64,000 bases of DNA from VBDM01 sp963699535 (GCA_963699535.1 CAVOUJ010000017.1:31302-95301), one strand, 5' to 3'. Shown: positions 53,484 through 63,927, counted from the stretch's first letter. The notes: a model not told the origin generated them from the sequence alone. Program-made: numbers and translations.

Positions 53484-54260
53484 TTAAATCGGCAGCGTCC
53501 ACACGAAGGCTTGAGAGGGTCCACCGCCCCGCGCCCCCATCATGCGCAACAGAGGTTCGAGGTCCTTTCGTTCCGGGGCAGTCTGGGCTGTGCCGCGCAG
53601 TTGCACCACCCGCGGCCGCGATGCGAGCCATTCGCCCTCGCCGGTGAGGCGCAGGTCGCCGCGCAGCGTCGTAAGCCTCAGGTCGGCGCGGTCGCCGCTC
53701 CCCGTGATCTGCAGCCGGTAGTCGCCGAGCCGCGGCACCTGCATGCCGGCGAGGCCCGCGTCGATCCATTCGGCGCTCGCCGCGCCGCGCACCGAGGCTT
53801 TGCCGATCTCCAGGGATTCGGCCTTGACGCGCAGGCTTCCCTCCGGTCTCGCGAACGCCGCCGCCGAGGTTGCCCGTTCGAGCAGGGCTGCCGGCACGTT
53901 CGCCTCGAGGTTCTGCAGGCGCACCGAATCCGCGCCGACGCTCAGGCTCGCGCGAAACTGCGTTTCCTGCTCGCTGCCCGAGACCGCCACGCCCAGCCTG
54001 CCCGTGAACACCGAAAGCGGGTTGCAGCTCCAATCGATTCCGGCGACCGGGGCGTACGCGGACCCGGAACGCAGGGCGAGCACGCCTCGTCCCTTCCAGG
54101 CCGTGCCTTTCGGCTCGCCGAGCGCGAGCGCGCCGCCGCTTGCGCGCTCGAGCGCGAACCCGACCCAGGCGGCGGGGAGATTCACCAGCAGAAAAACAAG
54201 ATAGGCGCCAACGCCCAGCGCGGCAAGCCCGACCCACGGGCGGCGCAGAGCCCCTATCAT
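53484..54260 (-). CDS. gspN: Type II secretion system protein GspN
   Basis: The 258-residue inner-membrane protein has one N-terminal helix (VGLAALGVGAYLVFLLVNLPAAWV) and a periplasmic beta-rich domain (GTAWKGRGVLALRSGS, GRLGVAVSGSEQETQFRASLSVG, YRLQITGSGDRADLRLTTLRGDLRLTGEGEW) typical of GspN. Its contribution to secretion is accessory in known systems. The start overlaps the gspM stop by 4 nt (ATGA). It is the last gsp gene, followed by the lipoprotein and protease genes. Confidence 0.82.
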   Translation of the reverse strand: MIGALRRPWVGLAALGVGAYLVFLLVNLPAAWVGFALERASGGALALGEPKGTAWKGRGVLALRSGSAYAPVAGIDWSCNPLSVFTGRLGVAVSGSEQETQFRASLSVGADSVRLQNLEANVPAALLERATSAAAFARPEGSLRVKAESLEIGKASVRGAASAEWIDAGLAGMQVPRLGDYRLQITGSGDRADLRLTTLRGDLRLTGEGEWLASRPRVVQLRGTAQTAPERKDLEPLLRMMGARGGGPSQAFVWTLPI

Positions 54261-54761
54261 GCGCCCGGCGCCCGCAGCAGCAGCCGGGCGTTCACGGTTC
54301 CGGGATTCGGGTGCCGCTCGAACATCGCGCTTTCGGCGCGAAGGCCGCTCTGCTGCTGCAGCTCGTTGAGCCAGGCCATCACCGCCACGAAGGGGGCCTC
54401 TTCGATCTGGACGCGCACCGCGCGCACCCCCTCCGGATCGACGCGCTTCAGGCGCTCGCGCATCCCGATAGCGCGCGGCCGCCTGCCCCACGGCCGCCGC
54501 GGCATCCGAGGGCAAGGTGGGACGCGGCGCGTTCCGGGCTCTCTCGACGAGCGCGGCCTGTTCACGGACCTGCGAGAGCTGCATCTGCGTCGAGGCGACC
54601 CGCTCGCGCGCCCTGGCGACTCCGCTTTGCACGGGACTCCAGATCCCCAGATAGAAGAGCACCGCCCCGAGAATCACGGCGAGTACGACGAAGGTGCGGC
54701 GCTCGCGCGCACCCAGAGCCTTCCAGTGCGCGCGCCAGGGCTCGATCCACGCGAGATTCAT
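54257..54761 (-). CDS. gspM: Type II secretion system protein GspM, frame break
   Basis: The roughly 167-residue bitopic inner-membrane protein of the assembly platform binds GspL. A short cytoplasmic tail (MNLAWIEPWRAHWKALGARERR) precedes the helix TFVVLAVILGAVLFYLGIWSPVQ and a periplasmic coiled coil. After a frame break near 54476 the ferredoxin-like domain continues with MRERLKRVDPEGVRAVRVQIEEAPFVAVMAWLNELQQQSG. Gene order and both halves support the call. It overlaps gspL and gspN by 4 nt each. Confidence 0.82.
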
Positions 54762-56036
54762 GACTTTTCCCCCGGCGGCACGCCCGCGGCTCCCGCGCGC
54801 ACCTTCAATCGCGTCTCACCGCCGCCGCGCTGCGATTCGACCTCGAGCGATCGCGCGCGCAGCCTGCGGGCGAAAGATTCGGCGTCCGCCTGCGACGCCG
54901 CGAGGCGGATCGTGAGTGCGCGCTCGCCGTACTCGAGGCTCTGCACCCTGACGCGCGACTCGCGCTCGATTATGGGGCCGACTCGCGCGAGCAGGACGAG
55001 CATGTCGTCCGGCGAGGCAACTCCGCCCGCCGCGCTCAGGGTGTCGAGGCCGCGGCGCATCTGCGCCGCCGGATCGAGCACGGCGCGCGTGTCCGGAAAA
55101 CTCTTGATGAGCAGCGCGCGCATCTCCTGCTCGTTCGCGCGCGCAGCCGACGGCGAGGCGCGCCCACTCGATCCCGTCGAAGACGAGCGTCGCCACGAGC
55201 CAGGCCGCGAGCAGCGCCGCGGCGGGAGCATAAGCGGTCCAGAGCGCCGACATGCGCCCGCGAGGCGCATAGCGCTGCTGCAGCAGATTGAGCTGTGCAG
55301 CCGGAACCGCGGCGTCGCCATGCCGGGCCGCCTCGAGCGGCAGCCCCAGGGCCTCGCTCCACGCCGCGATATCGAGATCCTGCGGCGCATCGAAGAGCAG
55401 GATGCGCTCGGGCGCCCGCGATTCGCTCCTCGCCTCCGCGAGCGCCGCGTGCAGCCAGGCGGGGGGGCGCGGCTCCATCGGGCCGCCGAGGCCGGAGTAG
55501 AGGCCGCTGCGCAGCGCGATCTCGCCCGGAAAGAAGGCGAGCGCCCACGAGCGCTCGGCAAGCGGCAGCGACAGCGTCACCGGCGCAAGGCGCGTCGGCT
55601 CGAGCCCGGCAGCGGCGAGCGCGGAGAGCCAGCGATCCATGCGTTCGCGGCTCGCTACCGCCACGGCAAGCGCGCCGTCGGCCTCGCGCGTGAACGCGAA
55701 ATGCAGCCGCTCCGGAGGCTCGACCACCTGCTCTTCGAGCGCGTAGGGAAGCGCCTGCGCGATTTTCGCCTCGGAGCGCGTCGGCAGGCGCGCGGAGAGG
55801 AGCAGCGCTTCGGCGGCCGGAATCCACACGATGATTTCCTCGGCGGACGCAATCCCCTCGAGACCGCGCTGGCTGCCCTGACGCACCGCTCCGCTTCCCG
55901 CCGTGCGGCGCCAGCGCAGCTCGGCGTCCCCGTTCGGCCAGTCGCGCGGCAGCCACAGCTCCAGGCGGTCGCTGCCCTTGGGACGCCAGGCCCCCGCCGT
56001 GAGCCGAAAGCGGCTGTCGAGATTAGTGGGCTTCAT
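54758..56036 (-). CDS. gspL: Type II secretion system protein GspL, frame break
   Basis: The roughly 425-residue subunit links the GspE ATPase to the inner-membrane platform. The cytoplasmic actin-like domain contains EEIIVWIPAAEALLLSARLPTRSEAKIAQALPYALEEQVVEPPERLHFAF. A transmembrane segment (AYAPAAALLAAWLVATLVF) is followed by a periplasmic domain that resumes after a break near 55155 with SFPDTRAVLDPAAQMRRGLDTL and the final ferredoxin-like region. The ATG at 56036 overlaps the end of gspK by 14 nt; a second ATG 9 nt upstream is possible. Confidence 0.85.
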
Positions 56037-56979
56037 CCGGGTCAATCAGTGGGTGCGGCCTGTGCCAGACGAGCTCCGCGCCCCTGCCGGAGGCTCCTCG
56101 CAGCAGCAGCGCCTCGGTGCGGCGCTCGTGGCGCCCGATCGAGGTCTCGAGCGTAACAAGAAAATAATCAGTCCTCACGCTCGGCGCCACGCCCTTCGGC
56201 AGCAAAAGGCCCGGAGGCAGGCGTGCTTTAAAGTCCGCAACGTTGTTGAACGGCTTCATGAGCCTTTCGTCCGCGATGCGCTGCGCGTCGGCGAGAGCCA
56301 GGCCGGGCACGAGCGCCGAGAGCAGGATGGGCGAAGCGGTGTTGATGTTGACGGTCGCGGTGGCTGTCGGCAGGACGGTCACGTACGGAGCGAGCGTCGC
56401 CACGGTCTTGGCGTCGAACCCGCGCACCAGGCGCAGCTCCTCGACGGCCGCAAGGTACTGGTCCGCCGAGCGATAAGGGGGCTCCCCGTTCAGGTAGTCG
56501 ATGTCCTCGGCTCCGCCGGGGCTTGTAGTGCTGTCGGGGTCGATCCAGTCTACGAGCGCATGGACAATCGACGGATCGAGCTTCAGCTCCTGGAGGAGGC
56601 GCTGCAACACCGCGATGTCGTCCGGGTAGCCGACGTTGTTGCGCACGACGTTGTTCAGGTTGAAGCGCCCCTGCGCGTCCTCGATCGAGACGCGGATGGT
56701 CCCGCCTTCGACGGGCAGCGTCGGCAGCCCCATCGCCCAGCGCTCGCCCAGATGATCGATCGTGTTGCTGTTGACCGTGTCGTCGACGATCGCCGTGCTC
56801 GCCCAGTGCAGCGCGCCGCGGCGCAGCCAGTCGGTCGCGCCGCGGTCGAAGGTGTTCTCCATCTGCCGCATCCAGATCTGCTGGGCGAACGCGATCTGCG
56901 CCGCGATCACGGCGGCGATCGCGACGATCATCACCGCCGTCACCAGGGCGATTCCTCTTTGCGTGCGCGCCGCGCGCAT
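56023..56979 (-). CDS. gspK: Type II secretion system minor pseudopilin GspK
   Basis: The 318-residue largest minor pseudopilin caps the pseudopilus. It has a class III prepilin peptide ending QRG, followed by IALVTAVMIVAIAAVIAAQIAFA; the fifth mature residue is Thr rather than Glu, as is usual for GspK. The body shows GRFNLNNVV, DIDYLNGEPPYRSADQYLAAVEELRLVRGF and VNINTASPILLSALVPGLALADAQRI, a helix-hairpin region typical of the family. It starts at the same base where gspJ ends. Confidence 0.9.
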   Translation of the reverse strand: MRAARTQRGIALVTAVMIVAIAAVIAAQIAFAQQIWMRQMENTFDRGATDWLRRGALHWASTAIVDDTVNSNTIDHLGERWAMGLPTLPVEGGTIRVSIEDAQGRFNLNNVVRNNVGYPDDIAVLQRLLQELKLDPSIVHALVDWIDPDSTTSPGGAEDIDYLNGEPPYRSADQYLAAVEELRLVRGFDAKTVATLAPYVTVLPTATATVNINTASPILLSALVPGLALADAQRIADERLMKPFNNVADFKARLPPGLLLPKGVAPSVRTDYFLVTLETSIGRHERRTEALLLRGASGRGAELVWHRPHPLIDPDEAH

Positions 56980-57599
56980 CAGCGGTTCACCAGAAACAGG
57001 CGCTTGAAGCTGCCCAAGCCCTTCACCTCGAGCGTCACTTCGACCGCCTGGGGCAGAATGCCGACCTGACCCGCCGGCGGCCAGGTCTGGAGCGTGGCAC
57101 TGGTGCTTCCTCCGTAATAGCGCAGCTCGAAAGCCTCGACACCTTCCAGGAGCACCGCTTCGAGCGGGGCAGTGACCGGGCCTCGGTCGAGCACCGGCCA
57201 GGTCATGCGCACGAGACGCCCTTCCTTGAGTTGATAGGCGACGCGGCGCAGATCGGACCGGACGCCCTGACCATAGGTCAATACTCCGCCGCGGGTAATC
57301 TCAAGGCTCGGCTCGGCAAGCGGCCGCGGATCGAATGGCCGGCCGATGAAGGCCGGCAGCGTAAACCCGCTCACGTTCTTCACCGTGCGCCCGCGGGCGT
57401 GCGCGACATCGTCGGAAATGCGCAGAAAAACCTGGGACAGGGTCTGCCAGACGCGCTGCTCGTCGGCGAGGCGGGCGCGTCCTTCGAGGAGCCGCGAGAG
57501 CCCGGCGTACGCCAGGACCGAAAAGATCCCGAATATCAGGAGCGCGACCAGCAACTCGATCAACGTCACGCCGAGGGAGCGGATGCGGGGATGTCTCAT
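56979..57599 (-). CDS. gspJ: Type II secretion system minor pseudopilin GspJ
   Basis: The 206-residue minor pseudopilin has a prepilin leader ending SLG, followed by VTLIELLVALLIFGIFSVLAYAGL with Glu at mature position 5. The family-typical DEQRVWQTLSQVFLRISDDVAHARGR follows, with a C-terminal beta domain (VEAFELRYYGG, VEVTLEVKGLGSFKRLFLV). It overlaps gspI by 4 nt. It would form the tip complex with GspI and GspK. Confidence 0.9.
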   Translation of the reverse strand: MRHPRIRSLGVTLIELLVALLIFGIFSVLAYAGLSRLLEGRARLADEQRVWQTLSQVFLRISDDVAHARGRTVKNVSGFTLPAFIGRPFDPRPLAEPSLEITRGGVLTYGQGVRSDLRRVAYQLKEGRLVRMTWPVLDRGPVTAPLEAVLLEGVEAFELRYYGGSTSATLQTWPPAGQVGILPQAVEVTLEVKGLGSFKRLFLVNR

Positions 57600-57967
57600 G
57601 GCTGCTCGAGAAATCCGGTGAGGCGCGCAAGCGGCGTCTCCGCCCCGGGCAGGAAGACGCCGAGCTCGACGCGCCGCATGCGGGCGACGGGAGTCGGCGA
57701 AACCTGCTGGCGCCAGCGGTACTTGTGCCCGCCCATTTCGGCGTCGCCCTCGGTGGTATCCAGCGCCGGCCATGCGCGCGAGATCTCCAGCTGCGCGAGC
57801 TTGTCCTCGGCAACCCAGCGCGCGAGGGTGCGCTCGCGCAGCTCCACCGTGGTGTCGATCGCGGCGCCGATTCCCCGCGCAGTCGCGGTGAGCGCGATCG
57901 CGAGCACCGCGAGAGCCACCAGGATCTCGAGCAGCGTGAAGCCCCGCGACGACCGCACGCGCGTCAC
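57596..57967 (-). CDS. gspI: Type II secretion system minor pseudopilin GspI
   Basis: The 123-residue minor pseudopilin has leader SSRG, followed by FTLLEILVALAVLAIALTATARGI with Glu at position 5, then the conserved ARWVAEDKLAQLEISRAWP and a short beta domain ending LARLTGFLEQP. It is the nucleating subunit of the tip in known systems. Start and end overlap gspH and gspJ by 4 nt. Confidence 0.9.
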   Translation of the reverse strand: MTRVRSSRGFTLLEILVALAVLAIALTATARGIGAAIDTTVELRERTLARWVAEDKLAQLEISRAWPALDTTEGDAEMGGHKYRWRQQVSPTPVARMRRVELGVFLPGAETPLARLTGFLEQP

Positions 57968-58461
57968 AAACCCGCCCGCGCGCGTATGGTCCCGTCGGGC
58001 TCGCCGACGACGCTCCAGCGGATGCCGGCGCCCGCGAGAACGATGCGGAACGCGGGCAGCTCGCCGCTCGGCAGGAACACGAGCCCGTCGAGCGTCTCCT
58101 CCCCTACGCCTTCGATCTTCAGCAGCTCGATGGCGATTCCCTGCGGGAGCTGCTTCGGACGCAGCAGCTCGTCTTCGCTCGTCAGCTTGAGGCGGCCGTC
58201 CTTCTCCAGGCGCATGAAGCGGTAGGATTCGCGCCCGGCGCCGAAGGCGAACACCCGTCCCTGCAAGATGGCCTCCTCGCGCGCCGCGGAAAGCAGGAGC
58301 GCGAGGCGTTCGCTCTCCTCGCGCACGATATCCTCCGGACCGCGCGCGAGGCGCACGCCGACGAGGCCGATGATCACGACGATGATCATCACGACGACCA
58401 GCACCTCGATCAGGGTGAAGCCGCGGGCCGGGCCCGCGCGCATGGACGCCGCTACTGCCAT
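57964..58461 (-). CDS. gspH: Type II secretion system minor pseudopilin GspH
   Basis: The 165-residue minor pseudopilin has leader GPARG, followed by FTLIEVLVVVMIIVVIIGLVGV with Glu at position 5, then ESERLALLLSAAREEAILQGRVFAFG, a hallmark of GspH, and a C-terminal beta-rich part. It overlaps gspG by 10 nt and gspI by 4 nt. Confidence 0.9.
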   Translation of the reverse strand: MAVAASMRAGPARGFTLIEVLVVVMIIVVIIGLVGVRLARGPEDIVREESERLALLLSAAREEAILQGRVFAFGAGRESYRFMRLEKDGRLKLTSEDELLRPKQLPQGIAIELLKIEGVGEETLDGLVFLPSGELPAFRIVLAGAGIRWSVVGEPDGTIRARAGL

Positions 58462-58892
58462 GATCCTATGTCGGCGTCGGGCCCTTCCCCGCCGGGCTGG
58501 CGGTCCCTGCCGAGGGAGAACACATCCACCTCGCCGCGGATCCCGGGATTGAGATACTGGTAATCGCTGTCCCAGGGGTCCTTGGGCAGGCGCTCGAGGT
58601 AGCCGCCCGATTTCCAGTTGCGCGGGATCTCGCCGCGCTCGGGCTTCTTCACCAGCGCCTGGAGACCCTGATCGGTGCTCGGGTACGTGCCGTTGTCCAG
58701 CCGGTAGAGCTTGAGCCCCTGCATGATCGCGGCGATGTCGGCTTTCGCCGCGACCGCGCGCGCCTGGTCGGGGCGGTCCATCACGCGCGGCACGATCAGC
58801 GCGGCGAGGATGCCGAGAATCACGATGACGACCAGGATCTCGATCAGGGTGAAGCCGCCGGCGCGGCGCGAAGACGCAAAGACTTTGGTCAT
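58452..58892 (-). CDS. gspG: Type II secretion system major pseudopilin GspG
   Basis: The 146-residue major pseudopilin has leader RRAGG, followed by FTLIEILVVIVILGILAALIVPRVM with Glu at position 5. Conserved family features are KADIAAIMQGLKLYRLDNGTYPSTDQGLQALV and the calcium-loop region PKDPWDSDYQYLNPG. It polymerises into the pseudopilus driven by GspE. It is 8 nt downstream of gspF. Confidence 0.95.
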   Translation of the reverse strand: MTKVFASSRRAGGFTLIEILVVIVILGILAALIVPRVMDRPDQARAVAAKADIAAIMQGLKLYRLDNGTYPSTDQGLQALVKKPERGEIPRNWKSGGYLERLPKDPWDSDYQYLNPGIRGEVDVFSLGRDRQPGGEGPDADIGSWQ

Positions 58893-58900
58893 GACGTTTC

Positions 58901-60121
58901 CTAGCGTATCAACTGGTTCATCTCGAAAATCGGAAGGAGGATGGCGACCACCACAAACAGTACCACCATTCCCATCGCAAGGATGAGGAGAGGCTCGAGC
59001 AGCGCGGTGAGCCCGCGGATCCAGTTCTCCAGCTCCCGCGACTGCGCTTCGGCGGCGCGCGCGAGCATCGTATCCAGCCGCCCGGTCGCCTCGCCGCTCG
59101 CGATCAAGTGAATGACGAGCGGCGGAAAGAGCTTCGCCGCTCCGAGCGCCGGCGCCAGCGCCCCGCCCTCGCGCACGCGCCGCACCGCTTCATCCACCGC
59201 GGCGCGCATCGGCAGGTTCGTGAGAACGGCGGCAGCCGATTGCAGCGAGTTGAGCAGCGGCACACCACTCGCTGTGAGGATACCCAGGGTGTCGGCGAAG
59301 CGTGCGGCGTTGACGCCACGGATGAGGCGTCCTGCGAGCGGCATGCGCAGCAGCCATCCGTGCCATCGATGGCGCCGCGCCGGGTCGCGCAGCGAAACGT
59401 TCGCGGCGACGAGCGCGACGACAAGGCCGGCAAGCGAAACCGCGCCGCTCGCGCGAACGAAATCGCTGATCGCGATCAGGATCCGGGTCGCAAGCGGCAA
59501 GGTCTGTCCGAGGTTGGCAAACACCCGCGTCACCTGCGGCACGACGTACACGAGCAGCAGCCCGACCACGGCGAGCGCCACGAGCGTCACCAGCACCGGA
59601 TAGATGAAGGCGATCACCACCTTGTCGCGCAAGGCCTCGCGGTTTTCCGTGTAGTCGGCGAGGCGCTCGAGCACGTCGCCGAGCTTTCCGGATTGCTCGC
59701 CCGCCTCGACCATGGCGCGGTAGATCTGCGGAAACGCGCCGGGATAGTCGGCGAGGCCGCGCGAGAGCGACTGGCCTTCGAGGATGCGCGCCCTCACCGC
59801 CGCGAGGAGCCTCTTCGCTCCCGCGGATTCGCTCTGCTCGATCAGCACGTTCAGGCACTCTTCGAGGGTGAGCCCGGCGCGAACCAGCGTGGCGAACTGG
59901 CGCGTGAGGAGCGCGAGCCCCTTTCGCGACAATCCCGGACGCGAAAAGCGCTCGCGAAAACCCGATCGCGCCGCCGCCGCGGCGCGGATGCCTTCGACCG
60001 CGAGCGGGGCGAGGCCGCGATCGCGCAGCAGCGATCGCGCGTGGCGCTCGGTATCCGCTTCGATGACCCCGCGGGTTTCGCGCCCCGCCGCGTCCAGCGC
60101 GCTGTACTCGAAGCCCGACAT
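58901..60121 (-). CDS. gspF: Type II secretion system inner-membrane protein GspF
   Basis: The 406-residue polytopic platform protein has two homologous T2SF domains. The N-terminal cytoplasmic segment (FEYSALDAAGRETRGVIEADTERHARSLLRDRGL) precedes TRQFATLVRAGLTLEECLNVLIEQ and YPGAFPQIYRAMVEAGEQSGKLGDVLERLADYTE. Three membrane helices follow, the last at LLILAMGMVVLFVVVAILLPIFEMN. The frame is intact and of normal length. It starts 20 nt after gspE. Confidence 0.95.
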   Translation of the reverse strand: MSGFEYSALDAAGRETRGVIEADTERHARSLLRDRGLAPLAVEGIRAAAAARSGFRERFSRPGLSRKGLALLTRQFATLVRAGLTLEECLNVLIEQSESAGAKRLLAAVRARILEGQSLSRGLADYPGAFPQIYRAMVEAGEQSGKLGDVLERLADYTENREALRDKVVIAFIYPVLVTLVALAVVGLLLVYVVPQVTRVFANLGQTLPLATRILIAISDFVRASGAVSLAGLVVALVAANVSLRDPARRHRWHGWLLRMPLAGRLIRGVNAARFADTLGILTASGVPLLNSLQSAAAVLTNLPMRAAVDEAVRRVREGGALAPALGAAKLFPPLVIHLIASGEATGRLDTMLARAAEAQSRELENWIRGLTALLEPLLILAMGMVVLFVVVAILLPIFEMNQLIR

Positions 60122-60141
60122 TCTTACTGCCTACTCTCGGC

Positions 60142-61657
60142 TCATTCGCGACTGACGCGCAGCACTTCCTCGAGGCTGGTGTCGCCCGAGCGCACCCAGC
60201 GCATGCCGTCCTCGCGCAGGCCCTTCATGCCGCCGCGGCGCGCGTGCTCGCGCAGGTCGGCCTCGGAGGCGCGATTGTGGATCAGGTGACGCGACTCATC
60301 GTCGACGAGAAGCAGCTCGAAGATTCCGGTGCGGCCCTGGTAGCCGGTAAAGCTGCACGCCTCGCAGCCCACCGCGCTGAACAATTCGGTCTCAGCGTGT
60401 CCGCCGTTCGCACGCTTGCAGCAGCCCGCGCTCTGCTTCGTCGGGCGCATGAGCACGCCGGCACGCCGGGCATAGCCGCCGCACCAGCCGCTGGGCGAGC
60501 ACCCCGAGGAGGCTCGAGGCGACGAGGAAGGGCTCGATGCCCATGTCGACCAGGCGCACCACCGCGCCGGCGGCGTCGTTGGTGTGCAGGGTGGCGAGCA
60601 CGAGGTGCCCGGTGAGGCTCGCCTGCACCGCGATCTGCGCCGTCTCCAGGTCGCGGATCTCGCCGATCATGACCACGTCCGGGTCCTGGCGCAGGATGGC
60701 GCGCAGGGCGCGCGCGAAGCGTGAGATCGATGCGCGGGTTGACCTGGGTCTGCCCGACGCCGTCGAGGTCGTACTCGATCGGGTCCTCGACGGTGACGAT
60801 GTTGGTGTGCTTGGCGTCGAGCTGCCCGAGCACGGCGTACAGCGTCGTCGTCTTTCCCGATCCGGTCGGGCCGGTGACCAGAATGATGCCGTGCGGCTGG
60901 CGAATGAGATCGCGCAGGGTCGCGAGCGTGGTGTCGGCCATCCCGAGACCGGTCAGGTCGAGCCTTCCGGCCTGCTTGTCGAGGAGCCGCAGTACCACGC
61001 GCTCGCCGTGCGCGGTGGGCAGGATCGAAACGCGCACATCGACCGACCGGCCCGCGAGGCGCAGCGCGATGCGCCCGTCCTGCGGCTGGCGCTTCTCGGC
61101 GATATCCAGGCGCGCCATGATCTTGATGCGCGATACGATCACGCCGTGCGCCGCCTGCGGCGGCTCGAGCACGTCGCGCAGCATGCCGTCCCTGCGGAAG
61201 CGCACCACCGAGCGCCGCTCGAAGGCCTCGATGTGGATGTCCGAAGCGTTCTCGCGCACCGCCTGGGAGAAGAGTGCGTTGATCAGCCGCACGATGGGCG
61301 CGTCGTCCTCGCTCTCCAGGAGATCGGCGACCTTGGGAAGGTTCTCCGCGAGCGCCGCGAGGTCCGGGCTCGAGTCGAGGTCGGTGACGATCTCGGCGGC
61401 GTGCGAGGCGCCGCGTTCGTAGGCGCGCGCCAGCGCCGCGTCGAAAGCCTCGTGGCGAGCTCGCGCACCGCCAGCGGCCCGCCGAGCGCGCGCTGCACTT
61501 CGGCGAGCACGCCCGCGCGCACGCCGGGGCGCACCCACAGCTCGAAGCCTTCGTCGAGCGCTCGCGCGCTGATCACGCCGTGCCGCTTGGCGAAGGCATA
61601 CGGCAGGCGCTCGACCGCGCGCGCGTCGGGCGCTAGGGAGCTCGAGGACATGTCCAT
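60142..61657 (-). CDS. gspE: Type II secretion ATPase GspE, three frame breaks
   Basis: The roughly 505-residue hexameric ATPase drives pseudopilus growth. The N-terminal domain (RLPYAFAKRHGVISARALDEGFELW) is followed after a break near 61450 by the core: SDIHIEAFERRSVVRFRRDG, Walker A GPTGSGKTT, Asp-box VEDPIEYDLDGVGQTQVN. After a break near 60718 come MVMIGEIRDLETAQIAVQASLTGHLVLATLHTND and the zinc cysteines CPACRRA. After a third near 60440 come GCEACSFTGYQGRTGIFELLLVDD and the C-terminal arm. Every motif is present. It starts 4 nt after gspD. Confidence 0.9.
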
Positions 61658-61661
61658 CTTC

Positions 61662-63927
61662 TCAGCCTGGCGGTGCTTCGGGCGCAGGCGGCTTCGGCGC
61701 CGCGGGCTGCGCCGGTGCGGCGCCCGGCGCGGGCGGCTTCGGCGCAGCGGGCGCAGGCTGCACCGGCACTAGCCGGTCGAAAATCGCCTCGCGCTCCTCA
61801 CCCTCGCCACGCGTATAGGCGCGCAGATAGTCGTAGCGATCGGTGGTGACGCGGAAGCTGTCGTCGGCAGAGCGGATGATCACCGGGCGCAGAAAGACCA
61901 TGAGATTGGTCTTAGCGCGGGTTTCCTTTTTGTAGCGGAACAACGCGCCCAAATAGGGAATGCTGCCGAGCAGCGGGATCGCTTCCTGGGTTTGCGTGAT
62001 GGTGTTGTCGATCAGGCCGCCCAGCACGACCGTGGTGCCATCATCCACCACGACTTTGGTTTCGATCGAGCGCTTGTTGGTGATGATGTCGCTCGCGCCC
62101 GTCAGCACGCTGCGGGCGATGCTGGAGACTTCCTGGTAGATCTCCAGGCGGATGGCCCCGCCCTCGGAGATCTGCGGCTTGATCCGCAGCGTCAGACCGA
62201 CGTCTTTGCGCTCTATCGTCTGGAACGGGTTGACCGCGCCGGCGCCCGGCGTCGTCGTAGTCGCCTGGGCGAAGCTCCCGGTGACGAAGGGCACGTTCTG
62301 CCCGACGACGATCTTCGCCTGAAAGTTGTCCAGAGTGAGGAGAGTCGGCGTGGAGAGAACATTGTTTTCAGTGTTCGACTGCAGCGCGCGCGCGAGCGCG
62401 CCCAGGCTCCCGCTGCGGAGCACGCCCACCGACAGCCCGGCCGGCGACAGCGCGATCGCTGCGGCCGGACCCAGCGAGTTGGCCGCGGCCGCAGCAGCGA
62501 GGCTGGGAGCGGCCGAGGGGAAATTGGCCGCCGCTCCGATCGTGTTCGCGCCGGAGGTGGTCGCGCCTGCCCACTGGACGCCCAACTCGAGGGCGGCATC
62601 GGCGGTCATCTCCACGATGAGCGCCTCGACGTAGACCTGGGCGCGGCGGACGTCGAGCTGCTCGATCACCGTGCGCAGGTTGTTGTATACGGTGTCCGAG
62701 GCGTTGATGATGATCGAATTGGTCGCTTCGTCCGCCTGGATGAGCGAAGGCGCCGCGGTTCCCGGCCGGCCGCCCGGCGCCGCGGCCCCCGGGGGCCCTC
62801 CGGGAGCCTGCGACGCCGCGAGCATGCCGCGCAATATCTCGACGAGCTTCAAAGCCTCGGCGTGCTTGAGATAGATAACGCGCGTGCTCCCCGTCGCCCG
62901 CGCCGGGACATCGAGCTTGTCGATGAGCGAACGCAGCTGCGCGATTCGTCCCGGGTTGTCCGAGCGCAGCAACAGGCTGTTGGTGCGCGTGTCGGGCACG
63001 ACCGAAAAGCGGTCGCCGCCCACGGCGATCTGCGTTTGCGGCGCCCCCGGAACGCCTCCCGGGGCGGCAACGCCCGACCCGGACAGGCGCACCACCAGCT
63101 CCCCGACGTCGATCGCCGAGGCGTTCTGCAGCTGGACCACCGTCACGTCGGTGCCGGCCGGCAAGTCGACCCTGTCGATGATGCGCAGCAGCCGCCGCAC
63201 GTTCTCGGCGAAATCGGTGATGACGAGCGCGTTTGCCGGCTCATACACGGAGAGCTGGCTCGTCGGCGACATCAGCGGGCGCAGCACGTTCTGCAGCTGC
63301 GACACCGCAACGTGCTGGCCTATGACGATGTGCGTGACGATCTGCTCGCCGCCGCGCGGCGGCGTTTCCAGCTCGTTCACCGGGGAGGCCGCTTTCGCTT
63401 CGGCGACCGGAATGATCCGCACCACGTCCCCGGGGCCCTCGACCGCGGTGAAGCCCTGGGCCTTGAGCGCCGAAAGAAAGACCTGATACGCCGCGGAAAC
63501 CGACATCGGCCGCGCCGAAATGATCGTGAACTGGCCGCGCACGCGCGGGTCGACCAGCATGTTGCGGCCGGTCATCTGAGACACCGCCTTGACGACCGCC
63601 TGCAGGTCCGCGGCCTGGAAATTAAGCAGGACCTCACCCGATCGCAGCGGGGCGGGCGCGGAACTCCCTGCCGGAGCGCCGGGCAGGGCCTGCGCCGCTG
63701 GAGGCTTCGGCGGTTGTGGCGGTTGGCGGCGGAGGCGGGTGCGGTACAGGGGGTGCCGGGGGCTGGATCCCGGTGGCACCCATGGGCACCTGCCCCGTCG
63801 CGGCGTCACCCGCCGCCTGAGCCAACTGGACGAGCAATTCGCCTCGTGCCCCCGCGCAGGCCTGACCCGCCGCGAAAGCGGTCAGTACGCAAAGCAGGCC
63901 TGGGACGATTTTCAGGCAGTTCTTCAT
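61662..63927 (-). CDS. gspD: Type II secretion outer-membrane secretin GspD, frame break
   Basis: The roughly 755-residue secretin has a signal peptide (MKNCLKIVPGLLCVLTAFAAG) and a Pro-rich stretch with a break near 63700. The N0 domain then begins at VLLNFQAADLQAVVKAVSQMTGRN. N1-N3 repeats follow (VYEPANALVITDFAENVRRLLRII, RVIYLKHAEALKLVEILRGML). The secretin core shows VPFVTGSFAQ, ISEGGAIRLEIYQEVSSI, TKVVVDDGTTVVLGGLIDN and VPLLG-like IPLLGSIPYLGALFRY. The C terminus carries an Ala/Pro tail (PAPAAPKPPAPGAAPAQP) where many secretins have a pilotin-binding domain. It is the first gene of the operon in the window; gspC is not seen. Confidence 0.92.

Noticed and set aside
53511..56156. 881-codon plus-strand open frame across gspN, gspM and gspL
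   Set aside because: It is Arg/Ala/Pro-rich shadow translation opposite conserved gsp genes, as is usual in GC-rich DNA.
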